Shown piece by piece: positions 1 through 9,589 of a DNA stretch of 64,000 nucleotides. The stretch is taken from contig JAIUME010000012.1 in assembly GCA_022565695.1 (NCBI GenBank), positions 24,957-88,956 on the forward strand, given 5' to 3'. Below the pieces are notes generated by a model that was given only the letters and a program-made list of their open reading frames with translations, was not told the DNA's origin and did not search any database. The DNA comes from Alcanivorax sp. (GTDB lineage: Bacteria > Pseudomonadota > Gammaproteobacteria > Pseudomonadales > Alcanivoracaceae). The translations under genes and the position numbers were made by a program. How positions within the stretch are numbered: the stretch's first letter is position 1; every line of letters begins with the position of its first letter.

Positions 1-2
1 AC

Positions 3-38
3 CGGGCCATCGTCAACGCGAGGAAACGTAAATCATGA
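3..38 (+). CDS. C-terminal end of a possible toxin-like gene (partial, cut by window edge)
   Basis: An open frame enters from the left edge and ends at a TGA that overlaps the ATG of the next gene (ATGA arrangement). Only eleven codons are visible, rich in Lys and Arg. The tight overlap with an HTH antitoxin-like gene is how RelE/HigB-type toxin genes usually sit. The visible part is too short to identify, so the toxin reading is inference from position only. Confidence 0.25.
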   Translation, partial: RAIVNARKRKS

Positions 39-370
39 AGATCGATACTGACATCCGCCATGTGACCAAACCAGGCGCGAATCTGTTTCTTGAGCTGGGC
101 TTCTCGCCAGAGGAAGCCGAGCGCCTGCACAGGGCGTCCAGGAAGCAGATCAGCGACACGAAGGACCTCAAGGAGCAGCTGATGGGGGAGCTGGCGGCGT
201 GGATCGAGCAGCATCACCTGAAACAGGCCGAAGCGGCAGAGATTCTGATGGTGTCCCGCCCGCGTGTGTCGGATGTTGTGAACAGGAAGACGGCCAAATT
301 CACCATCGATGCGCTGGTTGAAATGTTGAGTCGCATCGGGAAGCCAGTGCGGCTGGCGGTTGGCCAGTAG
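35..370 (+). CDS. XRE-type helix-turn-helix protein, HigA-like antitoxin
   Basis: A 111-residue protein with an N-terminal lead and an HTH unit at about residues 60-95 (KQAEAAEILMVSRPRVSDVV), the classic XRE/Cro pattern. The size and layout match the short XRE proteins that act as DNA-binding antitoxins and autorepressors of type II toxin-antitoxin pairs. The start codon overlaps the stop of a frame entering from the left edge, consistent with a toxin-first operon. A role as a stand-alone regulator cannot be excluded because the partner is outside the window. The gene lies about 300 bases before infC, where thrS is found in many relatives. Confidence 0.7.
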   Translation: MKIDTDIRHVTKPGANLFLELGFSPEEAERLHRASRKQISDTKDLKEQLMGELAAWIEQHHLKQAEAAEILMVSRPRVSDVVNRKTAKFTIDALVEMLSRIGKPVRLAVGQ

Positions 371-680
371 CGCGAAGCGATAGAATGCTGCCGTAATCAG
401 GGTGTCCACACTCAATGGCAGGCATCAATAATAATGGTTATCATTGGCATCTTTGTGCCGTGCCAGCATGGTCAAGGCCGCCCTCAAGGGGGCATGCAAG
501 GGTGCATGTAAAGCACCGCTAAAACAGGCGATTAGACCGGTGTATGGGCTTGTGCCGCCTGTGGGCGGTCTATACAATGCGCGGTCAGCCAGACAGGTTG
601 GGGGTCGAAACCAGCGCCGGGCAACGTTCCGGGCGCATAGCAGTGTTTCGACAGACGAGAACAGACCGGAGGTAGTCCAC
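371..680. other. 310-base leader region before infC
   Basis: No convincing gene. It holds a Fur-box-like palindrome at 430-448 (14 of 19 positions match the classic consensus by my count), a short G/C-rich repeat around 485-510 in which GCATG(C/T)AA recurs, and a promoter-like TATACA hexamer at 571-576. In E. coli infC is preceded by thrS; here no thrS end is present. Confidence 0.5.
550..576 (+). promoter_or_regulatory. Candidate infC operon promoter
   Basis: TTGTGC at 550-555 and TATACA at 571-576 resemble sigma70 -35 and -10 boxes with a rather short 15-base spacer. Transcription would start near 583, leaving a leader of about 100 bases before the infC start. Assignment is by eye; the spacing is suboptimal. 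Confidence 0.4.
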
Positions 681-1217
681 ATTAAAAGTGGCGGCAAGGG
701 CGACAAACGCGCCCGCATTAATGAGCAGATTCAGGTAAGCCAGGTTCGCCTTATCGATGACGAGGGCGAGCAGATAGGCATTGTCAATCTGGAGGAGGCC
801 ATTGCAGCGGCCCAGGCAAAAGACCTGGACCTGGTGGAAATTTCTCCGGACGCTGATCCACCGGTCTGCCGCATGATGGACTACGGCAAGCATCTGTTTG
901 ATCTCAAGCAGAAGCTGAAAGAAGGGCGCAAGAAGCAGCGCCAGACGCAAGTAAAGGAAATGAAATTCCGTCCTGGCACCGATGACGGCGACTATCAGGT
1001 GAAGTTGAAAAACCTGATTCGCTTTCTTGATGCCGGTGACAAAGCCAAGGTAACCGTCAGGTTCCGAGGCCGTGAGATGGCGCACCAGAACCTGGGGCTT
1101 GAATTGCTTCAGCGGGTGGAGGCGGATCTTGCGGAGATAGGGCAGGTCGAGCAGCGTCCGAATATGGAAGGCCGACAGATGATCATGATCATCGCGCCCC
1201 ATCGCAAGAACAAGTAA
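681..1217 (+). CDS. infC: Translation initiation factor IF-3 (ATT start)
   Basis: IF-3 binds the 30S subunit, prevents premature 50S joining and checks start-codon selection. The 178-residue product carries the IF-3 N domain (about 1-75) and C domain (about 90-178), with the conserved segments [36 protein letters not shown] and [10 protein letters not shown]. The start is the rare ATT codon at 681, seven bases after a strong GGAGGT at 668-673. infC in E. coli also uses a non-standard AUU start that IF-3 itself discriminates against, giving autoregulation, and the same logic is expected here. The frame stays open upstream to 444, but that extension has no IF-3 character. It is followed by rpmI and rplT. 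Confidence 0.96.
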   Translation: MKSGGKGDKRARINEQIQVSQVRLIDDEGEQIGIVNLEEAIAAAQAKDLDLVEISPDADPPVCRMMDYGKHLFDLKQKLKEGRKKQRQTQVKEMKFRPGTDDGDYQVKLKNLIRFLDAGDKAKVTVRFRGREMAHQNLGLELLQRVEADLAEIGQVEQRPNMEGRQMIMIIAPHRKNK

Positions 1218-1273
1218 CCGGATTTGCCGGGTACTTGCTGAACACTACCTAACGAATACAGTTGAGAGAGATC

Positions 1274-1468
1274 ATGCCAAAGATCAAATCAAATCGCGGG
1301 GCCGCCAAGCGTTTCAAGAAAACCGCCTCCGGTTTCAAGCGTAAGCAGGCATTCAAAAACCATATCCTGACGAAGAAATCCAACAAGCGGATTCGTCAGC
1401 TCCGCCCGAAGTCCGAGGTGCATGCCTCTGATGTGGCGCTGGTGCGGCGCATGTTGCCGGGTGTTTAA
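1274..1468 (+). CDS. rpmI: 50S ribosomal protein L35
   Basis: A 64-residue, strongly basic protein beginning [17 protein letters not shown], the standard L35 N terminus, and of normal length. It is a structural component of the large ribosomal subunit. The ATG at 1274 is preferred over the upstream TTG at 1262 because family members start at MPK. It lies 56 bases after infC and 49 before rplT. In E. coli L20 represses rpmI and rplT by binding their mRNA, and co-regulation is likely here too; I did not try to fold the RNA. Confidence 0.96.
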   Translation: MPKIKSNRGAAKRFKKTASGFKRKQAFKNHILTKKSNKRIRQLRPKSEVHASDVALVRRMLPGV

Positions 1469-1517
1469 GACACCTGCATTCAACGCTGGATAATGTAACG
1501 GTTTTTGGAGAACTGAA

Positions 1518-1877
1518 ATGGCTCGAGTAAAGCGTGGTGTGCAGGCCCGTCGCCGGCACAAGAAAATTCTGAAACTGGCTAAAGGCTACTATGGTGCCCG
1601 CAGCCGTGTGTATCGTGTTGCCGTACAGGCTGTCACCAAGGCAGGGCAGTATGCCTACCGTGACCGTAAGGCACGCAAGCGTCAGTTCCGTCGTCTGTGG
1701 ATCGTGCGTATCAATGCCGGTGCTCGCATGCACGGCATGTCGTACAGCCGCATGATCAATGGCCTGAAGAAAGCGGCCATCGAGATCGACCGCAAGGTGC
1801 TGTCCGATCTGGCGATCCGCGATCAGGTCGCGTTTGGCGCGCTGGCTGAGAAAGCCAAAGCGAGCCTCGCCGCCTGA
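1518..1877 (+). CDS. rplT: 50S ribosomal protein L20
   Basis: A 119-residue basic protein with the L20 signature [20 protein letters not shown] and [13 protein letters not shown] near the N terminus. L20 binds 23S rRNA, is needed for early 50S assembly and is the autogenous repressor of its operon in enteric bacteria. The gene has a TTTTTGGAGAA Shine-Dalgarno region before the ATG. It is the last gene before a strong intrinsic terminator, so part of the transcription from the infC promoter probably ends here. Confidence 0.97.
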   Translation: MARVKRGVQARRRHKKILKLAKGYYGARSRVYRVAVQAVTKAGQYAYRDRKARKRQFRRLWIVRINAGARMHGMSYSRMINGLKKAAIEIDRKVLSDLAIRDQVAFGALAEKAKASLAA

Positions 1878-1940
1878 ACGTCTGCGTACTGAACGCGCAT
1901 GACAGTAACCTGCCGGGAAACTGATCTCCTGGCAGGCGAT

Positions 1941-3007
<1,067 letters not shown>

Positions 3008-3024
3008 TCAAAGGATAAAAGACA

Positions 3025-5436
3025 ATGCTGATTATCGAATCCTGGTTGCGCGAGTGGGCTGATCCGGCACTGGATACCGACGCGCTCGCACACCAGTTGA
3101 GCATGGCCGGCCTTGAAGTCGATGGCGTGACCCCCGCCGCGCCGCCGTTCTCCGGTGTGGTTGTGGGTGAAGTGAAAAGCACGGCGCCGCACCCCGATGC
3201 GGACAAGCTTACCCTGTGTGAAGTGAGTGACGGCACCGAGGTGTTTCCGGTGGTCTGTGGTGCGCCCAATGTGCGTGAAGGATTGAAAGTGCCCTTTGCC
3301 CGTGTCGGTGCCACCTTGCCGGGCGACTTCACCATCAAGAAAGCCAAACTGCGTGGCCAGCCGTCTCTGGGCATGTTGTGTGGCGCCTCCGAACTGGGGT
3401 TGGAAGATCTGATCGACGGATTGCTGGAGCTGCCGGCCGATGCGCCGGTGGGCACGGATATCCGCGAGTATCTGCACCTTGATGATCAGATCATCGAAGT
3501 GGATCTGACGCCGAACCGGGCAGATTGCCTGAGCGTGCGTGGCATTGCCCGGGAAGTGAGCGTGCTCAACCGCGTGCCCTTCAATGCGCCGGTGGTGGAG
3601 CCCGTTGCCCCCACGATTGACGATACATTTGCCGTGACGGTCAGTGCGCCCGAGGCGTGCCCCCGTTATCAGGGGCGTGTGATCCGTGGCATTGATCCCA
3701 CGGCGCAGACACCCTTGTGGATGGTAGAGCGGTTGCGGCGCTCCGGGCTGCGGCCCATTGATCCGGTGGTGGATGTCACCAACTACGTGCTGCTGGAGCT
3801 GGGGCAGCCGCTGCATGCCTTTGATCTGGCCAGATTGAAAGGCGGCATTGATGTGCGCCTGGCGCAGGCGGGTGAGCAACTGACGTTGCTGGATGAGCAG
3901 ACGGTGACGCTGAAAGACGACACCCTGGTGATTGCTGATGCCAGTGGCCCGCTGGCCATGGCCGGCGTCATGGGTGGTGCGGCTTCGGCGGTCTCGGACA
4001 GCACGCAGGACATTTTCCTGGAGTGTGCCTTTTTCGCGCCGCTGGCCATTGCCGGCAAGGCGCGGGGCTATGGTCTGCACACGGATTCTTCCCATCGCTT
4101 TGAGCGTGGTGTCGATCCGCAGTTGCAGGAACAGGCCATGGCCCGCGCTACCGCGCTGATTCTGGCTATTGCAGGTGGTCAGGCTGGGCCCGTGGTCGAG
4201 GTGGCGGCGGCGCAGTATTTGCCGCAGGCCACGCCGATCAGGCTGTCTTCGGCGCGTGTCGAGGCGCTGCTGGGCTTGTCCCTGGAGGCGGATGAGATCA
4301 AGGATATTCTGGTGCGCCTGGGCATGGCGGTGGTCGAGACTGGCGCCGGTGCCCAGGACGTTACGTGGGAGGTCACCGGACCGAGCTGGCGTTTCGATAT
4401 GGCCATCGAGGCGGATCTGATCGAGGAGCTGGCGCGGGTGCACGGTTATGACCGGCTGCCCACCCGGCTGCCGGCCATCCAGGGATCAGCGATTGCCGAG
4501 CCGGAAACCCGGCTGCCGGCGCGCCGACTGTCTGACCTGTTGGCGGCACGGGGCTACACCGAGGCCATTACCTACACCTTTGTGGACCCGGCCATGCAGG
4601 CCGCGTTGGCGCCGACCCTGACGCCGCTGGCGCTGGCCAATCCGATTTCCAGTGAGCTGGCCGTAATGCGCAGCACGCTGTGGGCGGGCTTGCTCACCAC
4701 CGCGCAGCGTAACCTGAACCGGCAGATCAGCCGCTTGCGGTTGTTCGAGCAGGGGCTGCGTTTCGTGCCCGGCGCGGGTGAGGGCGGCAGCCTGCTGCAG
4801 GAGCCGATGCTGGCCGGGCTGGTATTTGGCACGGCGCGGCCCCAGCATTTCGATGATCTCACCGACGGCAAGCCGCGGCGGGTGGATTTCCTGGATGTGA
4901 AGGCGGACGTGGAAGCGCTGCTGGCGGTTGCGGGCGGCAGCGCCGCGTACCGTTTCGAGGCGGCGGAGCAGCATGTGCTGCATCCCGGCCAGTGCGCCCG
5001 CATTCTTCGTGAGGGTGTTGAGGCGGGCTGGCTCGGCAAGTTGCACCCGGGGCTGGCTGCGACGCTGGATCTGCCTGCGGATATCTATCTGTTTGAGCTT
5101 CGAAAAGAGGTGATTGAGCAGGTATCGGTGCCGAAGTTCTCCGAATTGTCGGAATATCCGTCGGTGCGGCGTGATCTGGCGCTGGTGGTGCCGGACAGTG
5201 TGCCAGCGGGTGCACTGTTAGAGAGCGCCCGTGGCGCCTGCGACGAACGGCTGAGAGACATTCAGCTTTTCGATGTATATCAGGGAGATAACATCGAAAA
5301 AGGTCATAAGAGCCTGGCTTTGGGCTTGACCTTCCAGGACCGTTCGAGCACGCTAGGGGAGGCTGACATCAACCTGCTTTTGGCAGGGGTACTATCCCAG
5401 CTAAAACAAGAATTTAACGCTTCTTTGAGAGAATGA
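3025..5436 (+). CDS. pheT: Phenylalanyl-tRNA synthetase beta subunit
   Basis: An 803-residue beta chain of PheRS, normal length for the long bacterial form. In order it shows an N-terminal tRNA-binding OB domain (about 39-150), the B3/B4 editing domain that hydrolyses mischarged Tyr-tRNA-Phe (about 210-390), a B5 domain (about 400-475), a catalytic-like core and a C-terminal anticodon-binding fold (about 708-800, FSELSEYPSVRRDLALVV). AAAGGATAAAAGACA precedes the start. It is co-transcribed with pheS upstream and ihfA 15 bases downstream, a widely conserved order. Confidence 0.97.
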   Translation: MLIIESWLREWADPALDTDALAHQLSMAGLEVDGVTPAAPPFSGVVVGEVKSTAPHPDADKLTLCEVSDGTEVFPVVCGAPNVREGLKVPFARVGATLPGDFTIKKAKLRGQPSLGMLCGASELGLEDLIDGLLELPADAPVGTDIREYLHLDDQIIEVDLTPNRADCLSVRGIAREVSVLNRVPFNAPVVEPVAPTIDDTFAVTVSAPEACPRYQGRVIRGIDPTAQTPLWMVERLRRSGLRPIDPVVDVTNYVLLELGQPLHAFDLARLKGGIDVRLAQAGEQLTLLDEQTVTLKDDTLVIADASGPLAMAGVMGGAASAVSDSTQDIFLECAFFAPLAIAGKARGYGLHTDSSHRFERGVDPQLQEQAMARATALILAIAGGQAGPVVEVAAAQYLPQATPIRLSSARVEALLGLSLEADEIKDILVRLGMAVVETGAGAQDVTWEVTGPSWRFDMAIEADLIEELARVHGYDRLPTRLPAIQGSAIAEPETRLPARRLSDLLAARGYTEAITYTFVDPAMQAALAPTLTPLALANPISSELAVMRSTLWAGLLTTAQRNLNRQISRLRLFEQGLRFVPGAGEGGSLLQEPMLAGLVFGTARPQHFDDLTDGKPRRVDFLDVKADVEALLAVAGGSAAYRFEAAEQHVLHPGQCARILREGVEAGWLGKLHPGLAATLDLPADIYLFELRKEVIEQVSVPKFSELSEYPSVRRDLALVVPDSVPAGALLESARGACDERLRDIQLFDVYQGDNIEKGHKSLALGLTFQDRSSTLGEADINLLLAGVLSQLKQEFNASLRE

Positions 5437-5451
5437 TTCGAGGGCTTCTGG

Positions 5452-5754
5452 ATGGCGGCGCTGACCAAGGCAGATATGGCCGAACGGCTGTTTACTGAGC
5501 TCGGACTGAACAAACGTGAAGCCAAGGAAATGGTGGAAATGTTCTTCGAGGAAATCCGCCATGCCCTGGAAAACAATATTCAGGTGAAGCTTTCCGGCTT
5601 CGGTAATTTCGATCTGCGGGACAAGAGTGAACGCCCCGGTCGGAACCCGAAGACAGGCGAAGAGATTCCCATTACGGCGCGCCGTGTGGTGACGTTCCGG
5701 CCTGGACAGAAACTAAAACAACGAGTTGAAGCATATGCTGGAACCAAGCAATAA
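5452..5754 (+). CDS. ihfA: Integration host factor alpha subunit
   Basis: A 100-residue HU/IHF-family protein that pairs with IHF-beta to bend DNA sharply in promoters, recombination sites and replication origins. The N-terminal dimerisation helices ([14 protein letters not shown]) and the DNA-binding arm around [20 protein letters not shown] with the intercalating-proline region are clear. Length is standard. The pheST-ihfA order is as in E. coli and Pseudomonas. The last 20 bases overlap the start of the MerR-family gene. Confidence 0.97.
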   Translation: MAALTKADMAERLFTELGLNKREAKEMVEMFFEEIRHALENNIQVKLSGFGNFDLRDKSERPGRNPKTGEEIPITARRVVTFRPGQKLKQRVEAYAGTKQ

Positions 5755-6094
5755 CGACCAGCTCCCGGCAATCCCTGGCAAGCGCTATTTCACCATTGGT
5801 GAAGTCAGCGATCTTTGCGATGTGAAGCCTCATGTGCTGCGTTACTGGGAACAGGAATTCCCGCAACTCAAGCCGGTCAAGCGGCGGGGTAACCGGCGCT
5901 ATTATCAGCGTCAGGATGTGCTGATGATCCGGCAGATCCGCAGCCTGTTGTATGAGCAGGGCTACACCATCGGTGGCGCTCGCCTGCAGTTGACTGACGG
6001 TGCCAATAACGGTGATCAGGCCACGCACTACCACCAGCTGATCCGGCAGATGATTGCCGAGCTGGAAGACGTGCTGGACGTGCTTCGCGCCTGA
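5735..6094 (+). CDS. MerR-family transcriptional regulator
   Basis: A 119-residue protein with an N-terminal winged HTH of the MerR type at about 15-85 ([51 protein letters not shown]). A short C-terminal helix has no metal-binding Cys. It matches the small MerR protein that commonly follows ihfA in pseudomonads and relatives, whose target is not known to me. The ATG at 5735 is chosen over a TTG at 5726. It overlaps ihfA by 20 bases, so translation is probably coupled. Confidence 0.88.
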   Translation: MLEPSNNDQLPAIPGKRYFTIGEVSDLCDVKPHVLRYWEQEFPQLKPVKRRGNRRYYQRQDVLMIRQIRSLLYEQGYTIGGARLQLTDGANNGDQATHYHQLIRQMIAELEDVLDVLRA

Positions 6095-6141
6095 CTTGTA
6101 CCCGAAAGTCGGTCCCGGGTGCGAGATTGTTCTCCGGAATG

Positions 6142-6170
6142 TTTGCAGGCGGCGCTTAATCCGTTATGAT
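6142..6170 (+). promoter_or_regulatory. Candidate promoter of tRNA-Pro
   Basis: TTTGCA (6142-6147) or TTGCAG and TATGAT (6165-6170) are spaced by 16-17 bases, giving a start near 6177, about 40 bases before the mature tRNA. Confidence 0.6.
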
Positions 6171-6217
6171 TGCCGCCGCTCTGGTTAACCCCGATCCACA
6201 GTCAGATCAGAGCAATC

Positions 6218-6295
<78 letters not shown>

Positions 6296-6327
6296 ATACA
6301 GCCCGGGTATCACAGCTCGGGCATCAC

Positions 6328-6356
6328 AAAAAGGCCGCTTCGAAAGCGGCCTTTTT
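6328..6356 (+). terminator. Intrinsic terminator after tRNA-Pro
   Basis: AAAAAGGCCGCTT (6328-6340) and AAGCGGCCTTTTT (6344-6356) form a perfect stem flanked by A and T tracts, so it could work in both directions. It ends the tRNA transcript just before cmoA. Confidence 0.88.
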
Positions 6357-6393
6357 GCTGTGTGGTGGTGTACAGACTTCCGAGGCACCGGTT

Positions 6394-7116
6394 ATGAAAG
6401 ACCAGATCTATGCCCACCCGGTGGATGAAATCGCCCGCTTCAGTTTCGATGCGCAGGTGGCGGCGGTGTTCCCGGACATGATCCGCCGCTCGGTGCCGGG
6501 CTATGGCACCATCATCGACATGATCGGTGTGCTGGCAGCGCGCTATGCGCGACCGGGCACCCGGCTCTACGATCTGGGCGCCTCTCTCGGGGCTGCGACG
6601 CTGGCCATGGCGCACCTGTTGCCGCATCGGGATTGTGAGTTGGTGGCCGTGGATAACTCCAGTGCCATGATCGAACGGGCCCGGCAGTTGCTGGCTGCGG
6701 AAGCGCCGGACATTCCGGTGCAACTGCGCTGTGAGGATGTGCGGGATACCGTGCTGGAAAATGCCTCGGTGGCCGTGCTGAACTTTACCCTTCAGTTTTT
6801 GCCTGTCGCAGATCGTGATGCCTTGATCCAGCGTATTGCCGGCGCCCAGCAGCAGGGTGACATCCTGATCCTGTCAGAAAAAATCCGTTTCCCGGATGCC
6901 GCCGAAGACGCCCTTCAGCAGGCGTTGCATCATGCGTTCAAGCGCAATAACGGCTACAGCGATCTGGAAATCAGTCAGAAGCGCACAGCGCTGGAAAATG
7001 TGTTGATCCCGGAAACGCTGGCGGAGCATGAACAGCGGCTTGCCAGCGCCGGTTACCGCAGTGTCCATGTGTGGTTTCGTTGCTTCAATTTCATGTCGCT
7101 GGTGGCGGTGCGCTGA
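6394..7116 (+). CDS. cmoA: Carboxy-S-adenosyl-L-methionine synthase
   Basis: A 240-residue class I methyltransferase-fold enzyme that converts SAM and prephenate to carboxy-SAM, the donor used by CmoB. The N terminus [20 protein letters not shown] and the glycine loop [15 protein letters not shown] are typical of CmoA. The frame is open further upstream into the tRNA, but the ATG at 6394 matches the family start. cmoB begins two bases after the stop, and the two form the cmo5U34 tRNA wobble-modification pair. In the ATG region there is only a weak Shine-Dalgarno. Confidence 0.95.
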   Translation: MKDQIYAHPVDEIARFSFDAQVAAVFPDMIRRSVPGYGTIIDMIGVLAARYARPGTRLYDLGASLGAATLAMAHLLPHRDCELVAVDNSSAMIERARQLLAAEAPDIPVQLRCEDVRDTVLENASVAVLNFTLQFLPVADRDALIQRIAGAQQQGDILILSEKIRFPDAAEDALQQALHHAFKRNNGYSDLEISQKRTALENVLIPETLAEHEQRLASAGYRSVHVWFRCFNFMSLVAVR

Positions 7117-7118
7117 AA

Positions 7119-8102
7119 ATGGATGAGACGCTGGCCAGTTATCATCGTGCATTGCAGGACGCGACAGCGTCGCTGTCGCCCTGGGCGGATGCGCTGGACG
7201 GATTGACGCGCGAGCGTCTGCTGGATGCACCCCATGGTGATCTGCCGCGCTGGTTGTCGGCATTGGCGAAGCTGCCTGACGTGTCGGCGCATTGCGCTTT
7301 TGATGCCGACACTCTTGCACTGACTCAACCTGATGCGATGGATCCGCTGACAGCGGACCAGCAGATATCCCTGGAGCAGGGACTGCGTGGCCTGATGCCC
7401 TGGCGCAAGGGGCCGTTCGATTTTTTCGGGACCTTCATCGACACCGAGTGGCGCTCTGACTGGAAGTGGCAGCGGCTCAGCGCGCATATCAGCCCGCTTG
7501 CCGGACGCAGGGTGCTGGATGTGGGCTGCGGTTCCGGTTATCACTGCTGGCGCATGCACGGTGCGGGCGCTGCGTTCGTGCTCGGTATTGATCCAACCAT
7601 CCTGTTTCTGATGCAGTATCTCGCGGTAAAGCGTTATGCGCCCCAGGCGCCGGTCTGGTTTGCGCCGCTGCGCATGGAAGAATTGCCGGGGGAGGCTGCG
7701 GCCTTTGATACGGTGTTTTCCATGGGGGTGTTGTATCACCGCCGTTCGCCGCTGGACCATCTGCTGGAACTGCGCGCCGCGCTTGCTCCAGGGGGCGAGC
7801 TGGTACTGGAAACACTGGTGGTGGCCGGTGACGCGCACACCGTATTGATGCCCGAAGATCGCTATGCGGCAATGCGTAACGTCTTCTTTTTGCCCAGCAC
7901 CGGCATGCTGGAGATATGGTTGCGGCGCACGGGCTTTACCGATGTGCGGGTGGTGGATGTCTCGCCCACAACGACAGATGAGCAGCGCGCCACCGACTGG
8001 ATGCAGTTTCAGTCGCTGGCGGATTTTCTGGATGATGCCGGGCAGACCCGTGAGGGTTATCCGCCGCCGGTGCGGGCGGTGCTGGTGGCGCGTAAAGCGT
8101 AA
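7119..8102 (+). CDS. cmoB: tRNA U34 carboxymethyltransferase
   Basis: A 327-residue SAM-type methyltransferase that transfers the carboxymethyl group of carboxy-SAM to 5-hydroxyuridine at the wobble position. Visible are the long N-terminal part characteristic of CmoB with PWRKGPF-like sequence (PWRKGPFDFFG, about 95-105), the Gly loop RRVLDVGCGSGYHCWRM and the family segment FDTVFSMGVLYHRRSPLDHL. The ATG at 7119 follows the cmoA stop by two bases and has the right N terminus; the GTG at 7071 would overlap cmoA. Confidence 0.95.
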   Translation: MDETLASYHRALQDATASLSPWADALDGLTRERLLDAPHGDLPRWLSALAKLPDVSAHCAFDADTLALTQPDAMDPLTADQQISLEQGLRGLMPWRKGPFDFFGTFIDTEWRSDWKWQRLSAHISPLAGRRVLDVGCGSGYHCWRMHGAGAAFVLGIDPTILFLMQYLAVKRYAPQAPVWFAPLRMEELPGEAAAFDTVFSMGVLYHRRSPLDHLLELRAALAPGGELVLETLVVAGDAHTVLMPEDRYAAMRNVFFLPSTGMLEIWLRRTGFTDVRVVDVSPTTTDEQRATDWMQFQSLADFLDDAGQTREGYPPPVRAVLVARKA

Positions 8103-8103
8103 A

Positions 8104-8802
8104 TCAGGGGGTGGTGCTCAACATCAACTCATCCATCAGCGCCATACGGTCTTTCTCATTCATGTCAGCGAGGATACGCCTGAGTTGCTCCGGTGTGCGG
8201 GTGTCATTCGGCAGCACATCCGTCGATGCGGCCTGCTGATGACGGTCGTGGCTGAAGGCTGGCGCAGGGGCGTCGAGCGCCGCTTTCATGGCAAGACTGA
8301 CGTTGATTTCATCAGCGCCCTGGGTGGCGGTGTGCAGCGCACGCATCATCAGTTTGCGCGGATCTTCACGTTGATCTTCGCCGAAAGTGTGCAGCCCAAG
8401 GCGCAGCTGCATGCGTAGCACCTTGCCCTGGTAACGGAAGCTGTGCCGGGAGAGCTGCGTCAGTATGCGATTGGCAAGGCGCCTGGCGCCTCGCGGCGGT
8501 GTGTCGGGAAGGCTGAAGACCAGCCGCCCGTCGCCCCAGGCGCAGAGCCAGTCTTCGGTGCGCTTGCAGCGGTCGATTTCGTCACCCAGCAGACGCTGCA
8601 TGCGACGCGCCAGATCATGGCCGTAGTCGCTGGCCAGGGTTTCGAAATTTGCCACATAGACGGCCAGCAGGTTCAGTGGCAGGGCGCGGCGTTCGCAGAA
8701 GGCGATCTGGCACTCAAGCGCCTGGTCGAGCATACGCAGTCGGGCGCTGATGCCGGTGTCCGGGCGATTGGCTGTACTGTCGTTGGACGTACTGGAAGAC
8801 AT
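8104..8802 (-). CDS. Degenerate GGDEF-domain protein
   Basis: A 232-residue soluble protein whose middle (about 35-165) resembles a diguanylate-cyclase domain: a helix-rich start, LAVYVANFETLASDYGHDLARRMQRLL, then AWGDGRLVFSLP where the active site GG(D/E)EF would lie. The signature reads GDGRL (90-94), so catalysis is unlikely and it may be a binding or scaffold protein. A C-terminal helical tail (about 190-232) has DMNEKDRMALMDELM. An AGAAGG lies nine bases before the ATG. It converges with cmoB, only one base apart. Confidence 0.68.
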   Translation of the reverse strand: MSSSTSNDSTANRPDTGISARLRMLDQALECQIAFCERRALPLNLLAVYVANFETLASDYGHDLARRMQRLLGDEIDRCKRTEDWLCAWGDGRLVFSLPDTPPRGARRLANRILTQLSRHSFRYQGKVLRMQLRLGLHTFGEDQREDPRKLMMRALHTATQGADEINVSLAMKAALDAPAPAFSHDRHQQAASTDVLPNDTRTPEQLRRILADMNEKDRMALMDELMLSTTP

Positions 8803-9158
8803 GACGACGACCTTCTGTCAGGAATCAGTGGATGAAGCGTCCAGCGAGTCTGCAATGGCAGGTGGAGACAGGCGCCGTGACAGACTAACGGTTGTCAGTT
8901 GGAGCATAGTCAGCTTGATCTGGCGGAGCCATAGGCGTTTTCAGCACGTAACAAAGCAACAGCAAGTCTTAACGCGCGGTGTCCGTCTGTGAAGGCTCGC
9001 AGCGGCCGCCAATCGGCATATAATGTGGCTGGTGAAGCAGATGTGACCGATGGGCGTGAAGCCGGGTCACATGACCGGGTCATATGAAGGAAACCGGGAT
9101 CGAATATGGCCTTGAAAGGGGCCCTGGAAGTGCAACAGGACGCGGAATGGAGAGCGGC
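8803..9158. other. 356-base region upstream of a small membrane-protein gene
   Basis: Divergent intergenic stretch. It contains a perfect TATAAT at 9019-9024 on the plus strand with no good -35, and a 13-base tandem repeat CCGGGTCAyATGA at 9062-9074 and 9075-9087. I see no gene; the frame that opens at 9084 continues into the membrane-protein gene but lacks a Shine-Dalgarno. Confidence 0.45.
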
Positions 9159-9476
9159 ATGGATTGGATAATGATGCTGGCAACAGCACTGCTGGCAGCG
9201 CTGATGACCCTGGCCGCACTGGCGCTATGGCTGAAGTTTGTGGTCAGCCCCAATGTGGCCCGTGATCTGGAGACCCTGCTAAAAGAGCAGGCGGAGCAGG
9301 CGGCGGATCTGATGGCCGTGAAGGTGGAAGAGGCGGTGCGTCGGGGGATCGTGGATGGCGTGACGTCCCTGCCGACGCGGGAAGTGTTGCAGGGCACAAC
9401 CCGTAATATTGCCCGCACGAGTGTGGAGATTGTGGAGGAGCGTTTGGGGTCGTTGTTTGGGCGGAAGAAGAAGTAG
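9159..9476 (+). CDS. Small single-pass membrane protein, unknown function
   Basis: About 105 residues: one N-terminal transmembrane helix (WIMMLATALLAALMTLAALA) followed by FVVSPNVARDLE, a charged helical stretch (about 40-75) and a Lys-rich end GSLFGRKKK. GGAGAG sits four bases before ATG 9159; starts at 9147 or 9084 are possible. I do not recognise the family. The layout of helix, xVxPxx and amphipathic Glu-rich helix, ending in Gly-Leu-Phe, is shared with the protein at 11849-12154, suggesting distant paralogues. Confidence 0.62.
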   Translation: MDWIMMLATALLAALMTLAALALWLKFVVSPNVARDLETLLKEQAEQAADLMAVKVEEAVRRGIVDGVTSLPTREVLQGTTRNIARTSVEIVEERLGSLFGRKKK

Positions 9477-9500
9477 TGATGGTGCGGGCGAGGTGTTTGG

Positions 9501-9566
9501 GTGGGTTTTGGTGCGCTTCGCTCCGCGTAGGGTGTGCTGAGCACAGCGAAGCGCACCGAAACCCAC
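9501..9566. repeat. Long inverted repeat (REP-like hairpin)
   Basis: Arms of 22 bases at 9501-9522 and 9545-9566 match with a single G-T mismatch around a 22-base centre. It sits just after one gene and before the end of a convergent gene. It may act as a bidirectional transcript end or be a dispersed palindromic repeat; no T tract follows. Confidence 0.75.
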
Positions 9567-9589
9567 CGCACGTCACCCACCGCACACCC

